From the NCBI GenBank assembly GCA_900239685.1, contig OENT01000273.1:80328-144327 (forward strand): a stretch of 64,000 nt of DNA, given 5' to 3'. The position numbers and the translations under genes are program-made. The number at the start of each line of letters is the position of its first letter. Within the stretch, counting starts at the first letter, position 1. This document shows, one piece after another, positions 38,763 to 51,400 of the stretch. The DNA is from Rotaria macrura (lineage: Eukaryota; Rotifera; Eurotatoria; Philodinida; Philodinidae). The notes below the pieces were generated by a model. It was not told the origin of the DNA. It was given only the letters and a program-made list of their open reading frames with translations, and did not search any database.

Positions 38763-38948
38763 TAGGGATGCAACGGTGAAAATAACCCGTCTTTACCGTA
38801 ACCATCATAGCGTTTTAAACCGTCCTTATTTAGCTTGTATTGGTTTATACCGGCGGCATTAAGCTAATACCGACTAGTACCAGTGTATATGGGTTAGAAC
38901 TGATTGTCAGTATGAACCGGTAAAACGGATTCCACCGTTGCATCCCTA
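38763..38948. mobile_element. hAT-type MITE, complete
   Basis: 186 bp with perfect 16-bp terminal inverted repeats (TAGGGATGCAACGGTG at 38763-38778; its complement at 38933-38948). It is flanked by an exact 8-bp target duplication GACATAGT (38755-38762 and 38949-38956). An 8-bp duplication with TAGGG-type ends is diagnostic of hAT elements. It is non-coding and must be moved in trans. Confidence 0.92.
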
Positions 38949-39588
38949 GACATAGTCAAGTAAAATTACAGAAAGTCTAGTTGAACTAGGATGCAAAAAA
39001 TATAACAGCGTATACTGAATACGTACGAACTTACTTCGAGTGTTTGACATTGGTAGTTATGATTTATTCCGACCATTTTTCACTTTCACAATACGAGAGG
39101 TGTTTTAAATGGTAATTCAAATTACTCTAAGGCCGAGGGTTTGATGGTATTTATACTAATTGAAAGCATCTACTTTTCAATGTTGCTTCAACAGAGATAT
39201 CATCTATGTTGTATGGATCTAGCCCATTAATATATGCCATGCATAAAGGAAAGAAAATTTTACTGAAATTTCGACTTTTTTATTAATTGTAAAATCTCAC
39301 ATACAAGGTGTACCTTACATATCTTTACGACACAAAAAAATCAATATCTTTGTATGGTTTCAATAAACCGCGCTCACTTTTTCTTCACTAACAAAGAATA
39401 ATCCATAGTGTCTTTTGTTTTATAGAGCAGTGGTGGTTAGATGCGTATTTGCACTATGATTTTTCAATAAAATGCCGAAATATGAGTTTTGCAATTTTAG
39501 TAAAAGTCGGCCCTCTGCAATTGAGATAAACAGAATTTGATGAATTTAATATACAGCCTGTAGAGGAAAAGGTTTTAGGAATACTCTA

Positions 39589-40512
39589 GCAGTCAAAATT
39601 CCGAAAATAACGCGTTAAAACAATGCCTTTTATTTATCTCGTTCAACGCGTTCTTCACAGTCAAAAATGTCCGAATTCTCACGTTTTTACGCGATATAAA
39701 TTGATGCATCCTCTAGCAGTCAGAAATATGAAATTCAACCGTTTAAATGCGTTTCTGATTTTTAAGCGTTAAAACGCGAAAATTTACTCAATTTCCACTG
39801 CTAAAAACGCGTATAGTGAAACAAAAAAGAAGTTCGTCGAGACATGTTCATTTTATATTTTCTTCATTATTGAGAATGCATTACAACGAGTTGCTCTGTG
39901 TGCTAGTACAGATTCGACCAAAGGATCTTACAATTAGAAGACATTCTCCTTACGATTAGATTAGACTTACGTGTTACTAGTCTTAAAATTTACTTTTCAT
40001 ATTAAACGAAAATTCCAGGAAATTTTCCATAAGTACAACTCCTAACAAATACTTATTCGATATATTATTGTTTCAGTTAATATCTATCTATAGTTTCAAA
40101 AATTTTTATTTAAATAATTGTAAATGCTTAGTTTACAGATTTTATAATTTTTAATTAAAATGAAATACAACGCAACAAAAGTGGTAACTTCACAGGTGTC
40201 GACAGATCGTTGCTCTTCCTTGTTTATGATTTTTTTGAAGTACAGTGATAAAGGAAGGAATAGGACAGTAATACTGGACGAACTGAGTTACAGTTCATCT
40301 GCATCTATACCATAGGTTAACTATACTGTTAAATTGCATTGAATTCTCAAAACTCATCTATTAGATGCATGAAAATGCGTTACGGCGAGATCAACTCGTT
40401 TATAAGCGTTATCTTCTTTTTTTTCCTGTGAACTGAATGACTTAAACGCGTTTTTTCTCTGCCTTTTTTCCTTCAACGCATTAAAATATTGTTTTGGCGT
40501 TTATGTGATTAC
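39589..40512. mobile_element. ACGCGTT-rich element, short member
   Basis: Left end GCAGTCAAAATTCCG, right end GTGATTAC. It has the same subterminal AACGCGTTAAAAC clusters and the same right-hand block (GCGTTACGGCGAGA, CTTCAACGCATTAAAA, TTTGGCGTTTA) as 25394-27147. It is shorter in the middle, consistent with internal deletion. A second GCAGTCA start lies inside at about 39715. Confidence 0.58.
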
Positions 40513-42958
40513 CCGGGTATTAACGAAAACCGTTTCAGAAAGTTATCAAACCATCGATTTTTAATGAAATATGTTTAAAGTCCTTCAATAGAAGTCATCG
40601 CAAAATAAGTGAAAATATTGAGGACTCAAAATCTCAAGAACACCTTGGCCTATAAAGCTGAATTTTCTTTTGGATATGCATAATGCTAAGTTGTACGTGG
40701 AATATAACTTTCAGTTTGAAGAGTTAGGTGTTTAATATTCTAACGATCTCACTGATCGATATCATGATTTTAATTGGATTGGGCGTTTTATATGTCATGA
40801 CTAGAGACAGATGGGTGTTTTCAATTTTTACTGTAATTTAAACAAAGAGGTATCTATAGTTGCTGACAATTTCAGTTTGATTAGTTGAGGTGCTCGTGAC
40901 ATACTCAATCTTCAATTTTTTCACTTTCTGTGAAGACTGGTACTCTAAGGATTATGAGGTAAATTATATTAAAAATTGAGGTTCGAGACTTTTTAAAATG
41001 CTCCTTTCTAATGATTGTAAATCTCTTTCCTGTACAAAATATACTAAACTGGGCCGTATCTGACTATTTTCAATTGAACCAGGACGAATTTTACCAAAAT
41101 TATGAAACTCATATTTTGATATTTTATTGAAATATCATAACTAAAAGCAGCTAGCTGTAGATACTCTATGAAAAGAAAATCTCTGATGCATTCTCTATTA
41201 ATGACGGAAAAATGAGCTCGATTTATTGAATCAATATGAAGATATTTTTGGTACATGTTGTAGAGTACATCCGAATAAAATCTACATTATAAAGGCTACG
41301 GGCAATCATCCGATCTTAGAATTCATTCTAAGAAACTTCTCGTGATTGAGTTTGAGTGGCTGATATTGGTCATCGATTACTATTGGCGTGTATGTGGGTG
41401 TGTGACGAGTAAGAAATATTTTCTTCGATTGATGAAAACTGAATAGTTACAAATAAATCAATCAAGTTGATCTAGAGGAAAATCAATATTGAACCTTAAA
41501 CTTCTTTGTCCATAAATAATTGAAAACAATTGAATATCATAAATTTTAGTAAATTTTCAAATACGTTTTGGTTCGTTTTGCTATTTAAATCAAAGAAATG
41601 CTCAACAAAATCATTCTTTCATGAATCGATACAGTGAATTCACGTTTTTCAGTACATGTCAATACCATCAAGCTATCTAAAATCGAATAAATTGAATCGA
41701 TTTTGAACAGGTCAACGTGTTTCTATATTAGGTATATGACAGAACATATCTCAACTATCAATCGCCAGGAAATCGAATTATCAGAGTAGAAATTCAACAT
41801 GAGTGCAGTATATTTTTGATATTTTGGTGCGAAAAGACCATCTTTAATTTTCCGTGAATGTGTCTCATGTAAGTACCATTGTCTGTTCGACCTATATTCG
41901 TATCTATGCGGCTAATTTTTAAATAAAATTTTTCATTACAAGTACTCACGTATTTTTCTTGTTTATCAGTAGAACAAAAAACCTCATAGACATCAGTAAT
42001 AACTAAACAAATAAAATGATAAACCTCATCGATGCATAATTTACACTGTCCAATAAATCAAACTTATTTATGTCATCAGTGGTAGTTCATTTTAAACACA
42101 AGAAAGTGAGCAGCACATGCTTTCGTTTCGATTTATTCATGATTGAATTGAACAGAATGAGTGAAATTAGCATATGATTTGAATTGAGATCATTTTAAAA
42201 CATTTCGCTTAAATATGAGAAATTAAATTATATTTAGGTTTGCTATTTTTCAAGGAAATTATCCTTGTCACTATGAGTAACGAGATTTTCTATGTTATCA
42301 AAGGCTGTTTTTTTTCCATAGATGAATAACAAACTTGTGATTCTTCAATATCTTCGAACCCATAAACATGTATCAGGACTCGATTTCTATTTTCTACAAT
42401 TTTTATTTCCGATCATCACAACCCGTAGTTGTTCATCTGTAATTCTCGCTGTGGTTTACAAATGTTTCATACGTATCTCGAATAACTTAGATTAGTTTGT
42501 AAACTGTACAAATGGTACTGAATGCATGATTGGTCAATATTGTGTGTATTGATGACACAGAAAAAAAACATCTCACGTGTGTGTATTTCATGTCTCATTT
42601 CTTTCTAATATTTTGAAATCGTACACTTAAGCCATAACACTTATAAGTGATTCTATCAGTCACAAAGATACTGATAAGGTCATGCTGAAACATAATCACT
42701 AATTTAAATCATCAGGAAATCTAGTAGTTCAGTAGTTTGATGTGTTATCTTGAAACGGTTTTGAGAAAAATTTTCTTCTCTTTGCTTCATTTTCGATGAT
42801 CAACTTGCACATGTATCTACCCGAGAAAAAAAATAATCATAGTGAACACTGTAATATTTTCAGGAGTAGTTTTTTAAATAAATTTTTATTAGAAATTATT
42901 CATCAGCATTATCAGAAAAAAACAAAAGAAAAAAGAAAACATGCATCTATGATTCAAA
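40513..42958. other. Intergenic, no gene recognised
   Basis: AT-rich sequence with no open frame of interest and no repeat boundary noticed. It may hold the 3'UTR of the minus-strand gene ending at 42959. Confidence 0.45.
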
Positions 42959-45927
42959 TCAAACAACGTTAGATACATCTGGGTTTGGATCATTTTTACC
43001 AGTCATAGATTCCATAGGAATACCGTTATTGCTATCAGTCGGTCTCTTCACGTCGCTTGGATCCGTCTCCGGAATTACTTTTGAACCAGGTTTCTTTTTT
43101 AAGCAAAAATACACAATACCACCGACAATGACAGCCAAAACAGGAATACCGATACCCAGTGAAAGACCGAGAATTAATCCTAAATTGGCAGGAGAAGCTA
43201 AACAAAAAATTAAAAATAGTGAGAAATTTCTTCAATTTGTTATTTATTTACCAGTTGTGGTTGCAGTTGTTCCTGCACTAGTCTCTATTGGTAATGTAGC
43301 ACTTTCCGTGCTTATATCTACAACTTGAGTTGTTGTTGTTGTTGTTGTTGTTGTCGATGGATCTTCTACATCTAAAATAATTACAAGTCATTGAACTTTG
43401 TTCGTAGCATGTTTCAACATTCCAGTTCACCACTATCGAACTTACATAAACAATCGTAATTGTACAATTCTATATTATCCAATGCAAAATAGACCGGTTC
43501 CTTCACTGTAGAATTTTCCGATTCATTAGCTTTGTTAAGAGTAAAAGTAAAGGTTAACTAAAAATCCAAAATGTTAAATTTTCTCCTCATGACTTTCACA
43601 CTGAAAAAAATCAAATCCGATCTTACATTGTAATCAGAAAAGATTGAATCGAATGTTACATTTCGATCATGCCATTTATTTTCTGTCATGTCATTAAATG
43701 TAATGTTGCTGATTATTCTGCTATTGTTAGTTTCACTATTAGACATGATTGTTACTTGAATCGCCTGGCCCCAATCTTGGTTATCATAAACAGTAAAATA
43801 ATAATAAAACCGCAGACACTTTTGTGGAACTGAATCATCCATATCATAAGGTGTCATCGGTTCACTGATCGTTATTGATGATTCTGATGAATCATGTAAT
43901 ACTAGACCATACAGACCTGTGAAAATATGAGAAGTTCCTATGATAGAGTTTGTGCAAGATAGAAAAGAAGAATTCTTGAGTAAACCAAATTTGGAAAACG
44001 TAAAGAAAAATTTTCACTTGGGAACAGGGTATCTGTTTCAAAAGATTTTTATCACTAAAAAAGATGATTTTACCTGATTTACATGTTGCAAACTGTTCAT
44101 TGGCCACCTGGCATTGATTATTGTAACAAAACCACGCATCCGAATCACTGCAATTCGTGCCATTAACTTGTGGTAGAGGATAAGGTAGATGGCATATTTC
44201 ATTGTTACTCGTTGGCATTGCTATAATAAACATCCATATATTGATGATGAGTTCAACATTCGAATAGTCATGAAACTTACTAATAGATGAAACATCCGAT
44301 GTTGGTGCTCTGAGAGGTCCCGTACAATTAGAAGTCTGATCAGATTCGAATTCACTTCCATTCGTTCGTAGTAGTTGAGCGTTTTCGAAACATGCTGTAT
44401 CAAAATCACATCGAAATAGTAAGCGCGAAGGACGTTGAGTTTGACTAATTGTTTGTGCTGTCTATATGATATTGAATTCGAAATCATGATAGTCGGAAGA
44501 TATATTAGATGAATTTGCTAAGGAATAATGTTTTGTACTCATTTTTATGAATTCATATTTTCGTTCAAATAGGACACTAAATTTTGCTTTGCAACAATTT
44601 ATAAATAGGATCTCTAGATTTTTTAAAATCTTTTGAAATAGCTTATAAATAAAAATGGAACAGTACTCTTTATTTCCATAGCAAAAGAATAGTGTGAATA
44701 AATTTAGCTATCATTATTAACGGTAATTCAACTACATGTGTACTTGCCTGTCCACCAACCCATGTGGCAGGAGAACCATCGGTCAATGCGACAGCTGATG
44801 TAGGTACAGCACTAGAAGTAAACAATTTAGCAAGTGCTTCTTTTTTGATAATAAATGACGTAAAGAACATGGTATGCTCAAGTAAGCGAAAGAAGAATGT
44901 TCGAATGTATGTTTTTGAATAGTTAAAGACTCGAAATGTGATCGAATTCAAAATTCGAGTGTTTAACATGAAGCTTCAAATGATAGATTCTGTTCTTCCG
45001 CAAAGCTTTTATATAGAAAAACATTTTTTTAAAAACATTTTTGACAAAAACTCGTAGATAAATATTACATTATATTCTAGAGTATCTTAAAGTTTCCTTG
45101 TTTACTTGAAATGAAAATGTATATCTTATACATAGTTAAATGAGAACTATCAACGACCAATATTCATATCAGAAATAAACTTAATCATCCTTGAAGAATA
45201 GTCGAGTTTCGTTTCTTAAAGTAATTTATTTAACTCATTCGAGGTCTCTGTTCATAATTCAATAAGTAATATTTACCTAGTTTTTGGTATTGTTACAACT
45301 GCAACTGCTGGACTTGTTACAGCTGCACCTGCTGGGCTTGTCACAGCTGCATCTGCTGGGCTTGTCACAGCTGCATCTGCTGGGCTTGTCACAGCTGCAC
45401 CTGCTGGGGTTGTTACAGCTGCACCTGCTGGGCTTGTTACAGCTACATCTGCTGGGCTTGTTACAGCTACATCTGCTGGGCTTGTTACAGCAGCATCTGC
45501 TGGGCTTGTTACAGCAGCATCTGCTGGGCTTGTCACAGCTGCACCTGCTGGGCTTGTTACAGCTACATCTGCTGGGCTTGTTACAGCTGCATCTGATGGG
45601 CTTGTTAAATCCTTTGTATCAGAAAAAAAAACAAGTTTAAGTTGGTAAATTGTATCGAAAGTGTCATACAGTAGTGTCGGACTGTGCTTGACTGTTGATA
45701 TAAGGGAATATGGACAGTCCAATGACGAAATAGATTACTAGAACAGTATAAAAAATTTCATAGGGAGTAATTTTGGTAAACAAAATCAAGCCATACCGAA
45801 TTTTAACATGATGCACTCTGCTGATACGAATCAAGTTACAATGTCTTTTAAACAGCGATGTTCGCGAGTCGTCGAAAACGTTTTGTCTATCCGTTGCTAA
45901 GACAATTATCATGGTAATTACGAACAT
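42959..45927 (-). CDS. MAM-like, single-pass membrane protein B with tandem-repeat stalk
   Basis: Exons read 5' to 3': about 45671-45927 (hydrophobic EIFYTVLVIYFVIGLSIF, likely signal or anchor), about 45279-45605 (repeat SPADAAVT), about 44750-44821, then 44281-44461, 44074-44220, 43627-43916, 43446-43557, 43252-43371 and 42959-43197. The MAM-like domain runs FRCDFDTACFE, CHLPYPLP, CLRFYYYFTVYD, KWHDRNVTF, YFALDNIELYNYDC. A stalk with nine consecutive Thr residues (VEDPSTTT...) follows, then a transmembrane helix (LILGLSLGIGIPVLAVIVGG) and a basic cytoplasmic tail ending at a TGA. Introns are mostly 50-160 bp. An extracellular adhesion or receptor role is inferred. The N-terminal start is the least certain part. 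Confidence 0.75.
45290..45605 (-). repeat. 24-bp coding minisatellite
   Basis: About 13 tandem copies of a 24-bp unit encoding SPA(D/G)(A/V)AVT within protein B. Variation between units is limited to a few codons, so the array is young or homogenised. It probably forms an O-glycosylated extended stalk. Confidence 0.88.
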
Positions 45928-47036
45928 CGCAGTTGACGCATTGATGAGAAATATTTCATAAACAGAAGAAATAGAATTTCTAGTAAACTTCGTTTGATTC
46001 TGTATCTGAATTCTGTCTTTGCTTAGTCAGACATGCAGCCTATCACTATGTGTGTGTTTGTTTGTGTGTCGTCAAGACAATAATCGTCATGAAAAAGTCG
46101 TTGAAAGTGCAAGAATCTCATTTTAACAAAAAGACTCTACGTAGTAAGTAGAATATAAAATAAGCAACGACAATATTATCATATAGAACGAATATCAAAT
46201 ATACGCTCTTCGTTTTTTCTTTTTAGAAAGAAGGGCGAGGTTTGTCTTATCATTACTGCACGGTCTTTTTTTTTCTTATCATATTATGCCAATGTGAACA
46301 AAAGGAAAGTTAATTTGTCGCATATGAAAGGAAAATAAAGCAAATAGTAACCGTAGTACATGGAGGATTCCTTATTAACTTCAACTGTCTACGTCAGAAT
46401 CTTGCATGCTTTATGATGAATATTTTCAAATTCTACCTTACTGATAAGACGCAGTAAATTACTTTGAATGAGCCAAATGGATTCATATGCGACAAACTAT
46501 TTCAATAATTTTATTGAAATTCGTTTTTAAATGAGATATTCAACGAAAAGATGTTTATTGTAATTTCGCGTTCACATTTAATCTTAGCATGAAAATTTCA
46601 GTTGTCTTTGATTTCATCAATAGAATCTCACATAATCGTTTAATCTTGAAACGTAGACAGTGAAATTCTAGGACAGAAAGTACAAAATGAGCAAAGGTTT
46701 TCGCTTCATTAGTGTAATACTATCATATTACGATATGATATGTAGACGATATCAATAAGCAAGTGATTTCAAGTGAAGATTCTTTCTTATTGAGGAATTT
46801 TTCTTTTACATTCGTAGACTGTTTAGCCGATAGAAGAATGACCTTACAAATATGTTTTAGAATACGAAAAAAAACTGAGTCTTTAGGAACAATTTAATGA
46901 AAAATTAATCTGTGTATTTCGATGAGCATTGATAAAATTAATTGATCTACTAATATTGCCTATGAAATAATTAGTTTCAAAATTCATATTTGATTAAACG
47001 TATTCATAATTGCTTTAAAAAGAAACATCGTTAGTC
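45928..47036. other. Intergenic, no gene recognised
   Basis: AT-rich; includes the presumed promoter of the minus-strand gene ending at 45927, though no clear TATA box was fixed. Confidence 0.4.
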
Positions 47037-48411
47037 GATATAATATTGACTTTGCAAGTCAAGTAGTCACATCAAAAATATTGGAAAATTAGCTGCTGAA
47101 AGTGAACGAATCAAAAATATTTTTGCATCAAAACCCTCAGCGGGACTACAGGTTAATTCTTCACTGAAAAGAATTTTCTCCAGAAAAATTTGAAAGAGTT
47201 ATAAATCGACTAATTTGCTGTTGATGATTTCAAAAAAACGGTTAGTTTCTTCACATGTTTTGTTTTTCGGGTGAAAACTTGCTGATTACTGATAGAAAAT
47301 GTACAAAATCATGTCTGTAGAATAATTGTCCAATTTCGTCAGTGACGAATATTGTTAAAATTTCCAAAATATAGGACTCAGTATCGTTTCGAAAGTATCG
47401 TTTATATCAGGTTTTACTTAAGTCATACTGACTTCTGCTTATGGATTACTGCTTGTTTTTTTGACATAGTCCCGATGTGCGCAGTGACTGCATAATTCAA
47501 TATACTAAACCACTGCTCTTTAAAACGATCTAAACGCAAATATTTTCTTCTAAAGAACATGAGCACTGTATTCTATTGATGTTTACGATCAAAAATGAAA
47601 AGGGATTGAAAAAAAATAGACCACGTCAGTAATTATGTTAAACAAAAGAAGAGCCGTTGTACGTTTGAATAGAGGAAAAGTCTTTATCAAAAGAAAAATA
47701 CATCCCTTGCATTTTCGAGCTAGCCTAGATCTTTTTAACTCTAGTCACTTGAGTAAAAGTTATATTTGATTACTGATGAAAATCTGGGTGCTGTCAACTG
47801 ATTTTGGATCAACCAATGCATTTTAAAGATGTTTGTTCCTGAAGCGAATGAAAATGTGTACTTGATGAATAGCGATCCGATCAATTGCCTTTTAATACTT
47901 TTATTGTCAAAAAAAATAATGATCCAACTTTTGAATATTGTCCGTTGCTTTTGGGAGAATTCGCTGCGCATATCAGGACTATGTCAAAAAAACAAGCAGT
48001 AATCCATAAGCAGAAGTCAGTATGACTTAAGTAAAACCTGATATAAACGATACTTTCGAAACGATACTGAGTCCTATATTTTGGAAATTTTAACAATATT
48101 CGTCACTGACGAAATTGGACAATTATTCTACAGACATGATTTTGTACATTTTCTATCAGTAATCAGCAAGTTTTCACCCGAAAAACAAAACATGTGAAGA
48201 AACTAACCGTTTTTTTGAAATCATCAACAGCAAATTAGTCGATTTATAACTCTTTCAAATTTTTCTGGAGAAAATTCTTTTCAGTGAAGAATTAACCTGT
48301 AGTCCCCCTGAGGGTTTTGATGCAAAAATATTTTTGATTCGTTCACTTTCAGCAGCTAATTTTCCAATATTTTTGATGTGACTACTTGACTTGCAAAGTC
48401 AATATAATATT
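47037..48411. repeat. Long near-perfect inverted repeat
   Basis: Left arm about 47037-47487 and right arm about 47961-48411 are reverse complements over about 450 bp. Read by eye they differ at one internal base (CTCAGCGGG versus CTCAGGGGG) and a few near each end. The 473-bp spacer is unique AT-rich sequence without an ORF of note. Transcription across it would give a long hairpin RNA. It may be a foldback transposon with long terminal inverted repeats or a local inverted duplication. No target duplication was certain, although GTCGA occurs just outside both arms. Confidence 0.93.
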
Positions 48412-51400
48412 TGTCGAAATCCCCGGGTAACACTTGGGGATATTCCTTCGTTAGTCTCGATGACGGGTTCAATATATTTCTGTGCATGTTGATTGATCTT
48501 GATAATGATATAGTTTCTAAACAAAATTATCGCGTTTTCACTTTCTCACTCGAAATTTGAATGTTTATCATTTTGATCTCTTTGCTCATTTGTATACACA
48601 ACCAAAACTAAGCGACAACAAGCTGTAAATTTCACAATACTGATCCCATTATTGTCAAAGATGAACATCTGTTGAGACTGAAAAGCGATTCACAAATAAG
48701 TGATTTTTTCTCTACGTTGAATCTCACCAGATTGTTAGTGCAAACATTTTTCTACAGCTTCTCTAAAACTATTCAGGCAAGTGAATTGACAGATAAAGAC
48801 AAATGCCAGTCATGTCCCTTTTATTCTTGAACAGTTTGATTGAGATTTATCGAAACGTAAATGCTTGTCGCCTTGATCGATTCTTTCAGCTGCATGAAGA
48901 CACCTACGAAACGAAACTGTAATCACTTATAATAAAAATAAACGGGGATATCTTTTAATCCACTGTAGCAACTTTCTGTGTCAATATGCGTCGAGAGTCA
49001 AGTAAAAAAATCCACTCAGAATAACTCTAAGATCAGCAACACAATGCTTTATTTTATACAAAACGAGATCGAGATTGATTATAATCGAAAATGAAACCCT
49101 TGAATATGAAGACTGTCAGTATTGACCAGTTGATCTTTAACTAGACAGTTGAAAATGATAATAAATAGTTCTGAGATAAATCAGTATGTTTTTATACCGC
49201 AATTTAAATAAGCATCAAGTGACTATGTCATTGGATCAATGATTAATAATAGTTTCATGTTTTAGTCTATAAAATCTACAAAACAGAATTCATATAATTT
49301 TGTCGTTTATATTAATTAACTAGATAGCATCTAGTCCCCCCCCCCCACCCTCCAAAAGAATGTATTCATCTTCGAAATCGTCAATCTCATTATGAAAGTC
49401 TATTGGTTGTTTTCTACGGTGATTATTCTTAGACTAGTGTTTTTTTATTCGCTTTTGTATAACATGAGAGGACTTTCAATACTTTCAAATCATTACTAGA
49501 GTATTGGTAACCATCATTATCTGATAGAAATGACAATAATTGCACAGACAATTAAGTGAGATGACGAAAAAAGGACGCTGACACGTAAGAACAATGTTTA
49601 ATTAATGAGTGTTTTTATAAGAAATGAAATGGAAAATTTGACTCACTTCTGTATTTCTTAATGTTACGTGATCGAATATTACTGATATAAATCATCATAA
49701 ATAGTATTTTGGAGTAATATGAATTAAATATTTAGTTATTAAACAAATCAATATACAAAGAATCAATTTCATTTACGATATTGTATTCTAATATGATAAC
49801 TGTTATCTGCTCGTATTGACTATAAATAAGTACTAAATTAAATATAAATCTTAAAAATAAAAAGTAACGAATTTCCATCACCCATATAATTCTATGACTA
49901 TGTACAGAATATATTGTAAAAATACAATCAATGTAACGAATAGCAAATCATTTTATTAATGCTATTTCTATTGACAATAGCGTGTTGAAAATTAAAGGAG
50001 TTCTTCTTTTCCTACTTTTAATAAACAATATACTGTTTGAGAATGATTGATAAATAATCCCTGTTGATATCAGTCATTCATATTTTACTATTTACATCTA
50101 AATAAAATATTGATCTTCATCAAGTAAACTGTACACTACAACTCTATTATTAGTACTTCAACAGCGTTTTTTCAGTCTCATTTTAACATGATTTTATATC
50201 TACTTTGAAAGTTTTGAAATATTTCACTAAAAAAAGAACCCACCTATTTATAGACTTTATGAATGTATTTCTACGATAGTATACAGAAAGTAAAAGTTCT
50301 AAATTATAGATATGTTGCAGATACAATTTAAGTATAAATGTTTGTTTCCTATAGTTCCTTGTTAACGAAATAAAATTGGTATCTATCACATCATTCAAAT
50401 AAGAAAAGTTATGCTAAAAAGACAATTTTCAACACAGAATTTTACAACTGATTTTTACATATGTACATAGGCTGTCGAAAGATTTTTACAGTAAACTTGA
50501 AAATAGTTTCTCCTGTCAGTCAAACATGACGTAAATAAAAGTTACTTATTCGTTAACTTCTTTGTCGAACTTTATATATTCATGAAAAGAAACAATACTT
50601 CTTGTATGTATTTATGGGATATTGTGTTTTTTTGTTTACAAATAAAAATTTAATCCATTTATTGGAAATTGTAAAAGATTACGATACAACTATGTTATGA
50701 AGTTCATGTATATAAAAACTTCATTAATGATAACATGGATTCTGATAATTATTATTAGCTCACTGTCTGAAACTATCAGAATACTCATATCGAGTAAAAT
50801 TCTTTAAATCAAAATTTCTTGAGTACACATGCATATCATTTGATACGTATTCTCTATATGACGAGAAATAATACAATATCCGACAGAGAAATTGGTATAA
50901 GTATGGATTGTACAATTTGCAAATTAAAACATATTCTAGTTTAATATTTTCAATACTATTAATGATTGGTTTTTGAACAAAATTGTTGAACGTAAAACTG
51001 TCTGTATGTTCTGATCTATAGATCTCGTTGTTAACATATGTTATCACTATATCATTACTGATTCAATATCTGATTCTTACATGATAATTTGTGATTTCTA
51101 AAAACTAAACAAGTCTGACTTGGATTTGGACAATCATTTAGTGCATTTAAAATTCTTTTAGACTTGTATGACATACGTTTATATTTTTATTACAGTATTT
51201 CATTGTACATAGCATTGTCGACTGAATCACATTTCACACATGGCAATGATTGTAGAGTAGAAATAAATATCCCTGAGTTTCTTTCTATTCAACAGGTAAT
51301 TATTGTGGAGATGTATTATTTTTAGATTAGAGTTGTTTGAAACCACAAAAATTTCATCTTGTACCAATTCCACTACATTCTATCGTTTAAACATAACTCT

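Noticed and set aside
45284..45640. Plus-strand Leu/Gln/His repeat frame
   Set aside because: Shadow of the SPADAAVT minisatellite on the minus strand, which fits a spliced gene.
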